From NCBI RefSeq assembly GCF_006539525.1, contig NZ_BJNE01000006.1, forward strand, positions 1-64,000: DNA of 64,000 nt, written 5' to 3'. How positions within the stretch are numbered: position 1 is the stretch's first letter; each line of letters begins with the position of its first letter. This DNA comes from Glutamicibacter nicotianae. GTDB taxonomy: Bacteria > Actinomycetota > Actinomycetes > Actinomycetales > Micrococcaceae. The translations under genes and the position numbers were made by a program. The notes beneath the pieces were generated by a model. It did no database searches and had not been told where the DNA came from. It saw only the letters and a program-made list of their open reading frames with translations. Positions 24,891-34,073 of the stretch are shown here, one piece after another.

Positions 24891-25613
24891 ATGCCAAGCA
24901 CCCCAGAAACCAAACGACGCCGCGTACTGCTCAAGCTCTCCGGCGAAGTATTCGGCGGCGGCAAGATCGGCGTTGACCCAGATACCGTTCGCGGCATCGC
25001 CCAGCAGATCGCCCAGACCGTTGGCGAGGTCGAGGTGGCAATCGTGGTTGGCGGCGGCAATTTCTTCCGTGGCGCGGAACTCTCCGCTTCCGGCATGGAC
25101 CGCTCGCGCGCGGACTACATGGGCATGCTCGGCACCGTCATGAACTGCCTGGCGCTGCAGGACTTCCTGGAGCAGTGCGGTGTTGAAACCCGCGTCCAGT
25201 CGGCCATCGCCATGGCCCAGGTCGCCGAAAACTACATTCCGCGCCGTGCCATCCGCCACATGGAGAAGGACCGCGTTGTCATCTTCGGCGCCGGCGCCGG
25301 CTTGCCGTACTTCTCCACCGATACCGTGGCCGCGCAGCGTGCCCTGGAAGTCGATGCTGACGAAGTCCTGATGGCCAAGTCGGGGGTGGACGGCGTATAC
25401 ACTGCCGACCCGAAGACCGACCCAACCGCCACCAAGCTGGATACCCTGACCTACAGCGACGCCCTGGTCAAGAACATCCGCGTGATGGACCAGACCGCCA
25501 TGACCATGTGCAAGGACAACAAGCTGGACATGCTGGTCTTCGGCATGGAAGGCGAAGGAAATGTGGCCGCGGCAATTCGCGGCGAGCGGATTGGCACCAC
25601 CGTCACCGTCTAA
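24891..25613 (+). CDS. pyrH: UMP kinase
   Basis: PyrH (240 residues, amino-acid-kinase fold) phosphorylates UMP to UDP. Motifs are [23 protein letters not shown], the [20 protein letters not shown] segment and [13 protein letters not shown]. The N-terminal [11 protein letters not shown] extension is short and basic. It lies after the tsf terminator, so it has its own promoter in 24811-24880. AGGAG is about 11 nt upstream of the ATG. Confidence 0.97.
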   Translation: MPSTPETKRRRVLLKLSGEVFGGGKIGVDPDTVRGIAQQIAQTVGEVEVAIVVGGGNFFRGAELSASGMDRSRADYMGMLGTVMNCLALQDFLEQCGVETRVQSAIAMAQVAENYIPRRAIRHMEKDRVVIFGAGAGLPYFSTDTVAAQRALEVDADEVLMAKSGVDGVYTADPKTDPTATKLDTLTYSDALVKNIRVMDQTAMTMCKDNKLDMLVFGMEGEGNVAAAIRGERIGTTVTV

Positions 25614-25691
25614 TCGGTGATCGTGGCTTAGGATTGAAGTAGATTTAATTTCCCGTAGCGGAAACACAGATGAAGTACTTGAGGAGTACCG

Positions 25692-26249
25692 GTGATTGAG
25701 GAAACGCTGGCGGATACCGCCGAAAAGATGGAACGCACCATTGAGGCCGCCAAGGAGGACTTCGCGACGATCCGTACCGGTCGTGCCCACCCAGGCATGT
25801 ACTCGAAGGTCATGGTGGACTACTACGGTTCCCCAACCCCGCTGCAGCAGCTGGCTTCCTTCGCAGTGCCAGAAGCACGCACCATCACCATCACCCCATT
25901 CGATGTGACCGCTTTGCGCGAAATCGAAAAGGCTCTGGGCGATCCAGAAGTTGGCGCCAACCCATCCTCGGACGGCAAGATGATCCGCGTTGTCCTTCCG
26001 GTGCTGACCGAAGAGCGCCGCAAGGAATACGTCAAGCTGGCCAAGGCCAAGGGCGAGGACGCTCGCGTTGCACTGCGCAATCACCGCCGCAAGGCCAAGG
26101 ATTCCATCGACAAGTTCGTCAAGGACGGCGAAATTGGCGAGGACGAGGGTACCCGTGCAGAAAAGGACCTCGACGCGCTGACCAAGAAGCACGTTGACGC
26201 AGTCGATGAGATCTTGAAGAAAAAAGAAGCAGAGCTGCTGGAAGTCTAA
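25692..26249 (+). CDS. frr: Ribosome recycling factor
   Basis: RRF (185 residues) splits post-termination ribosomes with EF-G. Recognised by TIRTGRAHPGMYSKVMVDYY, GSPTPLQQLASFAVPEARTI and the C-terminal coiled coil (AEKDLDALTKKHVDAVDEIL). The GTG at 25692 has GAGGAG 7 nt upstream. Its TAA stop overlaps the cdsA ATG by one base (TAATG), so termination-reinitiation coupling is likely. Confidence 0.97.
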   Translation: MIEETLADTAEKMERTIEAAKEDFATIRTGRAHPGMYSKVMVDYYGSPTPLQQLASFAVPEARTITITPFDVTALREIEKALGDPEVGANPSSDGKMIRVVLPVLTEERRKEYVKLAKAKGEDARVALRNHRRKAKDSIDKFVKDGEIGEDEGTRAEKDLDALTKKHVDAVDEILKKKEAELLEV

Positions 26250-27793
26250 TGCCAGGCTCGACAGACAACACTGAGGGCAACGCTTCGGCGGTGCCCTCAG
26301 TGGCATCCGGAGAATCCCAGCCCCTGACCCGACGTGAAGCTCGCGCGCGGCGCGAAGCCGCCGCCGAGGGGAAGAAACGCGGTTTCATGAAAAACCGCGG
26401 GGCAAAGGAAGCTCCAGAACCTGCCACTGGAATCCAGGAACCGGTCAAGCCTGCACCTGCCACTGCGGTACCCGCTCCACCGGCCATGCCAACGCCGGTA
26501 TCAGCAGTGAAACCGGATGCCGGAAAAGATGCCGCATTGCCGACCCCTCAACCAGCTGCGGCTGGCAGCCAGGCAGCCGTGGAATCGACCGGCAAGGCTG
26601 ATACCGCCAAGGCTGATACCGGGCAAGCGAAAGAGCGCGCCAAAGCCGCTTTCAAGGCCGACCTGTCCAAGCCGGTGAAAGCTGAGGCGCAGGCACCTGC
26701 CATGCAGGCAGAACCAGCGAAGCCTGCACAGCCGGCGGCACCCGGAAACGACAAGACGGTTCCGGACCCCGCGGCCGAAGATGACAAGCCGGAGAAGGCA
26801 GAAACAGCCACACCGGAAGCCGCATCTGCGGCGCAGAATCCCTCGCCCGCAGACAGCAAGCTGCCTGCTCCGCCGGTATCCGATTCCACGGATCTTGCCG
26901 AGACCGGGAAACCCGACGCGGAAGAAGCAGATATCCCTGCCGAGCTGCTGATCGGAACCCCGGAACCGAAGAAGTCGCGTGCAGGGCGCAATCTGCCAGC
27001 GGCCATCGGCGTCGGCGTGCTGTTGCTCGGAGTCGTGCTGGTTGGCCTGCTGTGGTTCCACCCGTTGTTGGTCATCGCGCTGATCGCGCTCAGCTGCATT
27101 GGCTGCTGGGAGGTGGCCAGGGCTACTACCCATGCCAAGACAGCGGTACCGCAATTGCCGTTGTACCTGTCTTCGATCTTGTTGCCGGCCAGTGCCATCT
27201 GGGGCGGGGTAGAGGCACTCGGGTTCAGCTATATTGCCTGCATCCTGATCGCTTTGCTTTTCAGGCTGATGGATGGCGCCAAGGGAGCGGTGGCCTCGGT
27301 GATGAGCAGCGTGTTCATCATCAGCTGGGTGCCGCTGCTGCTGTCCTTTGCTCTGCTCATTCTCGATTCGGTCAATGGCCAGTGGCTCATCGCCACGTTG
27401 CTGCTGCTTGCGGTCGCCAATGACACCTTCGGCTACATCGTGGGCGTACTGATCGGCAAGCATCCGATGGCGCCGAAGATTTCGCCGAAGAAGTCATGGG
27501 AAGGCTTTGCCGGATCAATGCTCGGTTCCATGGCCATCGGCGCATGCGCAATGCACTTCTGGATGGACATGCCATGGTGGACGGGTGTCATCCTGGCGTT
27601 CTTCACCACCATTGCAGCGACTACCGGCGACTTCTCGGAATCCATGGTCAAGCGCGAACTGGGCATCAAGGACATGAGCAACCTGCTTCCGGGCCATGGC
27701 GGAATCATGGACCGCTTGGACTCGGTACTGTTCGTCATTCCGCTGGGTTACGTGATTTCACATGTGCTGGCGTGGAGTGTCGCAGTCTTCTGA
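26249..27793 (+). CDS. cdsA: Phosphatidate cytidylyltransferase with long disordered N-terminal extension
   Basis: CdsA converts phosphatidic acid and CTP to CDP-diacylglycerol, the lipid branch-point precursor. The membrane domain begins at about residue 248 (NLPAAIGVGVLLLGVVLVGL) with several helices. It ends with the family signature SESMVKRELGIKDMSNLLPG then HGGIMDRLDS. The first 245 or so residues are unusual: a low-complexity Ala/Pro/Lys/Glu-rich chain with repeated KAD-TAK units and a basic RREARARREAAAEGKKRG patch at about 26-43. Total length is 514, against 270-300 for most CdsA. Confidence 0.92.
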   Translation: MPGSTDNTEGNASAVPSVASGESQPLTRREARARREAAAEGKKRGFMKNRGAKEAPEPATGIQEPVKPAPATAVPAPPAMPTPVSAVKPDAGKDAALPTPQPAAAGSQAAVESTGKADTAKADTGQAKERAKAAFKADLSKPVKAEAQAPAMQAEPAKPAQPAAPGNDKTVPDPAAEDDKPEKAETATPEAASAAQNPSPADSKLPAPPVSDSTDLAETGKPDAEEADIPAELLIGTPEPKKSRAGRNLPAAIGVGVLLLGVVLVGLLWFHPLLVIALIALSCIGCWEVARATTHAKTAVPQLPLYLSSILLPASAIWGGVEALGFSYIACILIALLFRLMDGAKGAVASVMSSVFIISWVPLLLSFALLILDSVNGQWLIATLLLLAVANDTFGYIVGVLIGKHPMAPKISPKKSWEGFAGSMLGSMAIGACAMHFWMDMPWWTGVILAFFTTIAATTGDFSESMVKRELGIKDMSNLLPGHGGIMDRLDSVLFVIPLGYVISHVLAWSVAVF

Positions 27794-27954
27794 CCGCGTC
27801 CCCGGCCCGCGACGCCAGCGGGTGTGATCCGCTACCGGAATGCACTCGCTGGTGTGGCCATCAGGCCAACTATCGGCACAAGCCAATAGAATATGAGGGG
27901 TACCGCCTGAGTGCGGTGCCCAACGGATATCTCCCTAGAGAAAAAGGAACTGTC

Positions 27955-28527
27955 GTGTCGCAGCAGCAAGATGCTCCGTTTTCCCGCGTACCGGACTCGG
28001 AATTCGGCTACAACGCAAAGCAAGTTGATGCGTTCCTGAGCCGTGCCCGTGCCACCTTCAACGGTGGAGGAAACGACGACAGTGTGGTCACCAGCCACCT
28101 GATCCGCCGCACCACTTTTGCACCGCAGAAGGGCGGGTACCAGGCCCGCGAAGTCGATGGCGCGCTGGACCGCTTGGAAGATGTCTTTGCCAAGCGCGAG
28201 CGTGATGACTTGATTGCCCATCAGGGCGAAGAGGTTTGGCTGCAGCAGGTTGGCCGCCTGGCCGCGATCCTGCGTGGCCGCTTGCACCGTGCCAAGGGCG
28301 AGCGTTTCCGCCGTCCCTCGCGTTCCAACGCGTCGAGCTACAACATCGAGGACGTCGATCGCCTGTGCGATCAGCTCATCGACTACTTCGAGAACGACGT
28401 GCCGATGGCCGTTGACACCGTGCGCCGCGTGGAATTCCGTTCTGCGCAGGGCACCGATGGCTACGAGGAGTCGCAGGTCGATGCGTTCCTCGACCGTGTA
28501 GTCGAGCTGATGGCTTCGATCGACTAG
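27955..28527 (+). CDS. DivIVA-domain repeat protein
   Basis: This 190-residue protein contains four short DivIVA-like units: FGYNAKQVDAFLSRA, GGYQAREVDGALDRL, SSYNIEDVDRLCDQL and DGYEESQVDAFLDRV. Each has the G/S-Y-x3-(Q/E/D)-VD core of the DivIVA N-terminal membrane-curvature module, without the long coiled coil of true DivIVA/Wag31. This matches the actinobacterial DivIVA-repeat family (TIGR03543-like). It presumably acts at poles or septa, but its role is unknown. GTG at 27955 has AAAAAGGAA upstream. It is 161 nt after cdsA. Confidence 0.85.
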   Translation: MSQQQDAPFSRVPDSEFGYNAKQVDAFLSRARATFNGGGNDDSVVTSHLIRRTTFAPQKGGYQAREVDGALDRLEDVFAKRERDDLIAHQGEEVWLQQVGRLAAILRGRLHRAKGERFRRPSRSNASSYNIEDVDRLCDQLIDYFENDVPMAVDTVRRVEFRSAQGTDGYEESQVDAFLDRVVELMASID

Positions 28528-28630
28528 TCGCCGCCACCGGCTCCAAAGCCATGTCGCGGTCGGCAGCGGGAAATTCTCTCCCGTTGCCGTCCGCGGCTTT
28601 TTGCATTCATAGAGGGAAGAACCGGACAGC

Positions 28631-29134
28631 TTAGAGGCCTGGCTGTTCGTGGTGGGCCAACCAGTCGCGCAGCATGTTCTCCAGCACCGGACGGTCGGCG
28701 GGGGAGAGCTGTTCCACGAGGCGCTTTTCGTTGCGCATGTGGGCGGCAAAGGCTTCGTCGATTTTCTCTTTGCCGGTGGCAGTCAAGGAGATCAGGCGTC
28801 CTCGACGGTCTTCACCGGACTGGGTCCGGGTGACCCAGCCAATGCCTACGAGCTTGTCCAGCCGCTTGGTCATGGCTCCGGTGGTCACCATCGTCTGCAA
28901 GGCAAGTTCGCCGGGAGTCAGGGAGAACGGTTCGCCTGCCCGCCGCAAGGTTGCCAGCACATCGAATTCGGCTTCGGTCAGCCCGTGTTCTGCATACACC
29001 GCACAGAGCTCTTCAGTGAGGTAATTGGCCAGCCGGTGAAGCCGTCCGATAATTCCCTGCGGAGCGGTGTCGAGATCCGGACGCTGTTCGGCCCACTGCT
29101 GCTGGATGCGCGAGACATGGTCATTGTGCTGCAT
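28631..29134 (-). CDS. MarR-family regulator
   Basis: This 167-residue winged-helix repressor of the MarR family contains LTEAEFDVLATLRRAGEPFS, the recognition helix region LALQTMVTTGAMTKRLDKL, and the wing QSGEDRRGRLISLTATGK. It diverges from an EamA-family exporter over only 39 bp. The start ATG at 29134 lacks a ribosome-binding site but follows TACGAT by 6 nt, so a leaderless message is likely. The operators at 29144-29193 cover both promoters, so it very likely represses itself and the exporter. Confidence 0.88.
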   Translation of the reverse strand: MQHNDHVSRIQQQWAEQRPDLDTAPQGIIGRLHRLANYLTEELCAVYAEHGLTEAEFDVLATLRRAGEPFSLTPGELALQTMVTTGAMTKRLDKLVGIGWVTRTQSGEDRRGRLISLTATGKEKIDEAFAAHMRNEKRLVEQLSPADRPVLENMLRDWLAHHEQPGL

Positions 29135-29143
29135 CCCTTTATC

Positions 29144-29193
29144 GTATCTTCCAAGGAAGCTAAAGTATCTTCCATGGAAGATACTTTAGCTTC
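29144..29193. promoter_or_regulatory. MarR operators and divergent leaderless promoters
   Basis: A 38-bp perfect palindrome spans 29156-29193, with the core TATCTTCCATGGAAGATA. A second, overlapping imperfect copy (TATCTTCCAAGGAAGCTA) begins at 29145. The exporter start codon (29174) is at the exact dyad centre. The -10 elements are TAAAGT (29161-29166, plus) and TACGAT (29146-29141, minus). Confidence 0.75.
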
Positions 29194-30124
29194 TGCCGGA
29201 ATTCGGCTGCGGACATTCGGATGGGTTGCGCTGACCGCGATTGCCCCGATCGCGTGGGGGTCCAACTACTACGTCACCAGGGAATTCCTTCCGGAAGACT
29301 CGGCGCTCTGGGGTGCGGCGATCCGCGCGTTGCCCGCAGGCCTGGTGTTGCTGGCGATATCCAGGAAACTGCCGCACGGCAGCTGGTGGTGGAAATCCGC
29401 GGTCCTGGGCATCCTGAACATCGGCGCCTTCTTCGCTCTGGTCTACGTGGTGGCGCAACTGCTGCCATCGGGTGTCGCTGCGACGACCATGGCGAGTTCC
29501 GCCGGTGTGCTCATGCTGTTCGCCTGGCTCATGCTCGGCGAGCGACCTGCACGCTGGCCGATGATCGGAGCGCTCATGGGATTCATCGGCGTGGCCGTCA
29601 TGGTCTTCGATGCGCAGGGCGGCATCGATATCCGGGGCATCATCTCGTCCTTGGTCGCGATGCTCTGCTCAAGTGCCGGATTCATCTTGACCAAGCGGTG
29701 GTCGCAAGGGCTGCCGATTGTCCGGGTCACGGCCTGGCAGCTGGTGGCCGGAGGGGCAGTCCTGGTGCCCTTCGCGCTGCTCGTGCATGGAGCGCCGCCT
29801 CAGCTTGGTATCCAGGCGGCGGCGGGCTTCGGATATGTCAGCCTCGTCGCTACCGCGGCCGCATACCTCGCCTGGTTCACCGGGCTGCGCCAACTGACAG
29901 CATCGTCCGTGGGCCTTATCGGCCTGCTCAATCCAGTCACCGGCGTCCTGCTCGGAACCCTGCTGGCAGTCGAAAGCCTTGGGCTTCAAAGCATTTTGGG
30001 GATGGGCATGGTGCTCGGCGGGGTCCTGCTGGGGCTGGCCAACGGCTCCCGGCGCAAACCGCTTCCCGAACCAGAGTTGCCGAGCCGCGACGCGCCTGCC
30101 GGGCAAGCGGTGAAGGGCTGCTAG
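29174..30124 (+). CDS. EamA/DMT-family exporter
   Basis: This 316-residue protein has ten hydrophobic helices in two EamA repeats (TAIAPIAWGSNYYVTREFLP, then the second half from LVAMLCSSAGFILTKRW). Family members export amino acids, metabolites or drugs; the substrate is unknown. The ATG at 29174 lies in the middle of the operator palindrome and 7 nt after TAAAGT, with no ribosome-binding site, again suggesting a leaderless mRNA. Its TAG stop shares the tetranucleotide CTAG with the convergent symporter gene. Confidence 0.82.
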   Translation: MEDTLASAGIRLRTFGWVALTAIAPIAWGSNYYVTREFLPEDSALWGAAIRALPAGLVLLAISRKLPHGSWWWKSAVLGILNIGAFFALVYVVAQLLPSGVAATTMASSAGVLMLFAWLMLGERPARWPMIGALMGFIGVAVMVFDAQGGIDIRGIISSLVAMLCSSAGFILTKRWSQGLPIVRVTAWQLVAGGAVLVPFALLVHGAPPQLGIQAAAGFGYVSLVATAAAYLAWFTGLRQLTASSVGLIGLLNPVTGVLLGTLLAVESLGLQSILGMGMVLGGVLLGLANGSRRKPLPEPELPSRDAPAGQAVKGC

Positions 30125-31623
30125 AACTTCGCCCGCCAGTCCGGGACATGGAGCAGGGCCATGACGCGTTCAACGTTGGCTGGCACGCTGCGCTTGGTAC
30201 TGCGCGAAACGAAGATCATCACCAGGAAGGCCAGCGGAACGCTCCACGCCGCGGGCTGGCGCAAGAGATGGATCCAGATCTCGTCTTCCTGGGGCAGGAA
30301 GGTGCCGATCATCAAGGACAGCCCGCAGGAAATGCCGCCGGCCAGCAGGCCGGCAATCGCACCTCGCGCGGTCAGCGAACGCCACCAGATGCCTAGTAGC
30401 AGCAGCGGGCAGATCGTCGATGCAGTGAAAGCGAAGACGTTGCCAATGGCACCGGCCAAGGCCAAGGAATTGGTCACCACCGCAATCAAGACCGGCAGTG
30501 CGGTAGCCAGAACGGTAGAGATCCTGAATCCGCGCACGGTGCCGGAAAAGAATTCCTGCGACAGAGCGCCAGCGAGGGATACCACCAACCCGGAGGTGGT
30601 GGACAGGAATGCCGCGAAGGCGCCGCCGACCACGATTGCGGTCAGCGCGTCACCCAGGAATCCTTCGAAAAGGCGTGAGGGCAGCAACAGGATGGTGGCA
30701 TCTGTTTCATTGGTGGCCCCGAGCTCCGGGGTGTACAGCAAGCCCAGGACACCCAACGTCGTGGGCAACAGGTAGAAGGCCGAGAGCAAGCACAGCACAA
30801 TCACCGTGGTGGTACGCGCTGCCTGGCCGGTGGGGTTCGTGTAGAAGCGCACCAGCACATGTGGCAAGCCCAGGGTGCCGAAGAGCAGCGCCAAGATGAT
30901 GGAGACCGTCTCGTAGAGATTCATCGCATTCGCGGACTCCAGCTGCGCGTACAGGGCCTGCGCATGGCCGGAGGACGAATGCTCTGGGATGGCGCGCCCC
31001 AGCAAGAAGATCGTGGGGATGACCAGGGCAGCCAGCTTGAACCAGTATTGGAATGCCTGGACGAAGGTCACCGAACGCATCCCGCCGGACAGCACCGTCA
31101 CGCAGACCACCGCCGCGACAATGACCGGACCGACCCAGCTGGGGAATCCGGTGGCAATGGAGAGGGTCAGGGCTGCTCCGTGCATCTGCGGAACGATATA
31201 CAGCCAGCAGATCACCACCACCAGATAGGTGGTGAGCTTGCGCAACATCGGGGAGCCTTCAAAGCGGATCTGCGCAAAGTCCGGAATGGTGTAGGCCCGG
31301 GAACGCCGCAGGGGAGCTGCAACGAACAGCAGCAGCATCAAGTAGCCGGCCGTGTAGCCGATGGGGAACCACAACCCCGATTGCCCCGAGAGCACAATCA
31401 GCCCGGCAACACCCAGGAACGACGCCGCCGAAAGGTACTCGCCGCCAATCGCCGAGGCATTCCACCACGGGCGCACGGTGCGCGAAGCGACGTAGAAGTC
31501 GGACGTAGTGCGGGACAGGCGCAAGCCATGGAAGGCAATCAGCATGGTCGTCAGGCAGACCAGCACCAAGGATGAAACTGACAGCAAGCTAGCCACGGCT
31601 GATGCTCCGATACCGTTCTTCAT
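30121..31623 (-). CDS. Solute:sodium symporter (ActP-like, second copy)
   Basis: This 500-residue membrane protein has about 13 helices of the SSS family. It is similar in order and motifs to the ActP at 34484: DFYVASRTVRPWWNASAIGG, GEYLSAASFLGVAGLIVLSG, LFGTLGLPHVLVRFYTNPTG. It lacks the longer loops of ActP. It is the last gene of a kinase-regulator-small membrane protein-symporter operon; its start overlaps the preceding gene by 35 nt. Likely substrate is a short monocarboxylate (acetate, pyruvate or similar), based on family and neighbours. Confidence 0.83.
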   Translation of the reverse strand: MKNGIGASAVASLLSVSSLVLVCLTTMLIAFHGLRLSRTTSDFYVASRTVRPWWNASAIGGEYLSAASFLGVAGLIVLSGQSGLWFPIGYTAGYLMLLLFVAAPLRRSRAYTIPDFAQIRFEGSPMLRKLTTYLVVVICWLYIVPQMHGAALTLSIATGFPSWVGPVIVAAVVCVTVLSGGMRSVTFVQAFQYWFKLAALVIPTIFLLGRAIPEHSSSGHAQALYAQLESANAMNLYETVSIILALLFGTLGLPHVLVRFYTNPTGQAARTTTVIVLCLLSAFYLLPTTLGVLGLLYTPELGATNETDATILLLPSRLFEGFLGDALTAIVVGGAFAAFLSTTSGLVVSLAGALSQEFFSGTVRGFRISTVLATALPVLIAVVTNSLALAGAIGNVFAFTASTICPLLLLGIWWRSLTARGAIAGLLAGGISCGLSLMIGTFLPQEDEIWIHLLRQPAAWSVPLAFLVMIFVSRSTKRSVPANVERVMALLHVPDWRAKF

Positions 31624-31996
31624 TGCGCTCGGCGGCCCTGTTATAGAGCATTCCAGCCACGATGATCAGCGGATACATCCCGATGCCCAAAACCCACCAA
31701 GGCAGCGGCAGGCCGAGCAGGCGGATGTCCTCGAAGACCGGCCAGAAGACGAGCAGCGCGCTGATGCCGACCAGCAGCGCCAGCAGGCCCGCAGCCACGG
31801 CGCAGGCCAGCCGCAGCTGGGAACGGATCAGCTGGCGAACATAGAACTCTTCTGCCGTGTGCTCGGGGCGGGCAGGGGAGACTGTCAAGGAGGCGTCTTG
31901 CGGAGCCTGCACGCGCACACGTTGCGGACGCTGTTCAGCGAATCGTCCGGGCGTTGGGGGCTCTTGCCGGCTGCTGTCTTGGGGAATCTGTTCCAC
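31589..31996 (-). CDS. Small two-helix membrane protein coupled to the symporter
   Basis: This 135-residue protein has a Pro/Gln-rich soluble N terminus of about 60 residues. Two helices follow (RLACAVAAGLLALLVGISAL and the WWVLGIGMYPLIIVAGMLYN segment), then a charged tail. I recognise no named family, but position and topology parallel the DUF485 protein that precedes actP. It starts at a GTG (31996), 17 nt after the response regulator, and overlaps the symporter start by 35 nt. It may be a symporter subunit or stability factor. Confidence 0.68.
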   Translation of the reverse strand: MEQIPQDSSRQEPPTPGRFAEQRPQRVRVQAPQDASLTVSPARPEHTAEEFYVRQLIRSQLRLACAVAAGLLALLVGISALLVFWPVFEDIRLLGLPLPWWVLGIGMYPLIIVAGMLYNRAAERNEERYRSISRG

Positions 31997-32013
31997 GGAA
32001 GGACAGCTGCTTC

Positions 32014-32730
32014 CTACAGCGGGCGGACGCGATTGGCGGCCAGGCGCTCACGCAGGTAGGGCAATGCGCGACGGGAAATGGGAAGCTCGGTGCTGTTGAC
32101 CACCACGGCGGCCTTGCCGGTTTGCAGGCGCACGGTCTCGATCTTGTCCATGCACACCAGGTAGGAGCGGTGGATCCGAACGAAGCCGGACTCGCCCCAC
32201 TGCTGCTCCAGATCGTTGAGCGGAACCCGGATGAGGTAGCTCGAATCCTTGGTGTGCAATCGTGCATAGTCGCCCTGCGCCTGGACATAGGCGATGTCCG
32301 AGCGGGGAATCAGCTTGGTGATGCCGCCCTGGTCCACCGTGATCATTTCCGGCTTGGCAGGGGTATCTTCCACCAGTTCGCAGATGCGGCGCACGGATTC
32401 GGCCAGGCGCTGCGGGCGAATGGGCTTGAGCACGTAGTCGATGGCGGCCAATTCGAAGGCCTGCAGTGCCTGGTCCTCATCGGCAGTGACAAAGACGATG
32501 AGCGGGGGATTGGCGAAGCGGGAGATGACGCGGGCGATATCCAGGCCTGACAACGCAGGCATGTGGATATCCAGGAACAGCGCGTCGACCGCATTTTCCT
32601 CCAGCGCCTTCAGCGCCGCGGCACCCGAGGTGGCGCGGTGAATTTTCCCGATGCGGGAATCCTGGCTGAGCAGAAAAGCGATCTCTTCTACCGCTGGAAG
32701 TTCATCATCGGCAACCACCACGTTAATCAT
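32014..32730 (-). CDS. LytR/AlgR-family response regulator (LytTR domain)
   Basis: This 238-residue regulator has an N-terminal receiver domain with acidic pocket D8-D9, phospho-acceptor D54 in LFLDIHMP, and the YVLKPI lysine. Its C-terminal LytTR DNA-binding domain covers about residues 135-235 (IAYVQAQGDYARLHTKDSSY, FVRIHRSYLV, LPISRRALPYLRERLA). It lies 29 nt after the kinase gene. A TAGAAT hexamer 6 nt before the ATG and no ribosome-binding site suggest an additional leaderless start. Probable targets are the symporter genes around it. Confidence 0.92.
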   Translation of the reverse strand: MINVVVADDELPAVEEIAFLLSQDSRIGKIHRATSGAAALKALEENAVDALFLDIHMPALSGLDIARVISRFANPPLIVFVTADEDQALQAFELAAIDYVLKPIRPQRLAESVRRICELVEDTPAKPEMITVDQGGITKLIPRSDIAYVQAQGDYARLHTKDSSYLIRVPLNDLEQQWGESGFVRIHRSYLVCMDKIETVRLQTGKAAVVVNSTELPISRRALPYLRERLAANRVRPL

Positions 32731-32759
32731 GCGAAAATTCTACCGTTTATCGGGATTAT

Positions 32760-33941
32760 CTAAACATCCGACGCAATGGCGCTGGGCGGACGGAACTTCG
32801 GGACGCGCAAGGTGATCAGTGTTCCTGCCCCCGGCGCGGTCTCGATGACCAGACCATTTGAATTGCCGTAGAGCTGGCGCATGCGCAGGTCCACGTTGCG
32901 CAGGCCCACATGCATATTCGGGGTGTCGCCGGCCAGCACGCTGGCCAGCTGCTCGGGATCCATGCCCATGCCATCATCTTCCACGCTGATCAGCGCGTGC
33001 ATTCCGTCCTCGGTGGCGGTAATGGAGATGACTCCGCCATCTGGACGTGCTTCCAGGCCATGGCGCACGGCATTTTCAACCAGCGGCTGCAGGGCCAGGA
33101 ACGGAATTTGCGTGGGCAGCACCTCGGGGGCGATCTGCAGGGAGACCTTGATGCGCTCGCCGAAGCGGGCCTTTTCCAGCAGCAGGTAGCGGTCGATGGC
33201 TTCCAGCTCTTCGGCCAGGGTGGTGAATTCGCCGCGGCGGCGGAAGGAGTAGCGGGTGAAGTCCGCGAATTCGATGACCAGCTCGCGGGCGCGGGCAGGA
33301 TCAGTGTTGATGAACGAGGCGATCGCATTCAGCGAGTTGTAGATGAAGTGCGGGGAGATCTGGGCGCGCAAGGCCCGCATCTGCGCTTCGAGCAGCATGG
33401 CCTTGGACTCATCCAGCTGCGCGGTGGAGACTTGCGCCGAAACGAAGACTGCCACCTCGGAGACGGCCCGCACAAAGCTGGCGCCTGCCCTGCGCGACAG
33501 GGCCGTCACGGTCCCGACACTCAGATCTCCTACGGTGATGGGTGCTGAAACGAAGTCCATGCCGGAAGAGCGCTCTACCTGGGTCTTGCCGGTCGCCAGC
33601 GCGCTTTTCGAAACGTTGGCTGCTGTCTCTTCATGCTCCGCAGTGAAATCGGCACCGGCATCGGTGGCCAGCACGTGGGTGGTGTCGGAGATCAGCAGCA
33701 CCTGGCAGTTCAGCAGCCGGCGCAGCGCCTTGGCGCTTTTCGCCGCTCCGTCCTCGGTCAGGCCGCGTTCCAAATGGGGGACCGCAACCGACATGTGGTG
33801 CAGCGTCTTGTAGGTGGCTTCTTCGACGTCGGTGCCCATTTCCCGGGTGGAGCGGGAGATCTTGAAACCGAAGTAGCCGACAAGGGCGATTCCGACCAGC
33901 ACGATGGCGACGATCAGGGTGACTTGCAGTGCTGGAGACAT
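32760..33941 (-). CDS. LytS-type sensor histidine kinase
   Basis: This 393-residue kinase has one N-terminal transmembrane helix (VTLIVAIVLVGIALVGYFGF) and a GAF-like cytosolic sensor region. A His_kinase domain (PF06580 type) carries the phospho-acceptor in ISPHFIYNSLNAIASFI. The ATP-binding domain has PLVENAVRHGLEARPDGG and DDGMGM. With a single helix and no extracellular domain, it probably senses an intracellular ligand or interacts with a transporter. I prefer the ATG at 33941, 7 nt after a TAAGAT hexamer (leaderless), over the ATG three codons upstream. First gene of the four-gene operon. Confidence 0.88.
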   Translation of the reverse strand: MSPALQVTLIVAIVLVGIALVGYFGFKISRSTREMGTDVEEATYKTLHHMSVAVPHLERGLTEDGAAKSAKALRRLLNCQVLLISDTTHVLATDAGADFTAEHEETAANVSKSALATGKTQVERSSGMDFVSAPITVGDLSVGTVTALSRRAGASFVRAVSEVAVFVSAQVSTAQLDESKAMLLEAQMRALRAQISPHFIYNSLNAIASFINTDPARARELVIEFADFTRYSFRRRGEFTTLAEELEAIDRYLLLEKARFGERIKVSLQIAPEVLPTQIPFLALQPLVENAVRHGLEARPDGGVISITATEDGMHALISVEDDGMGMDPEQLASVLAGDTPNMHVGLRNVDLRMRQLYGNSNGLVIETAPGAGTLITLRVPKFRPPSAIASDV

Positions 33942-34073
33942 GTACCCCATCTTAGGGCCCCGCGAAATCCGTTGACCGTTCAGCGCGCCAAGGTGCGCCG
34001 TTGGGCGCAGAAAGCAGTCCGTTGAGCCACGAGCGGCACAGGCCCCCTAGTCGCCAAAGGATTAATCCCCAAT

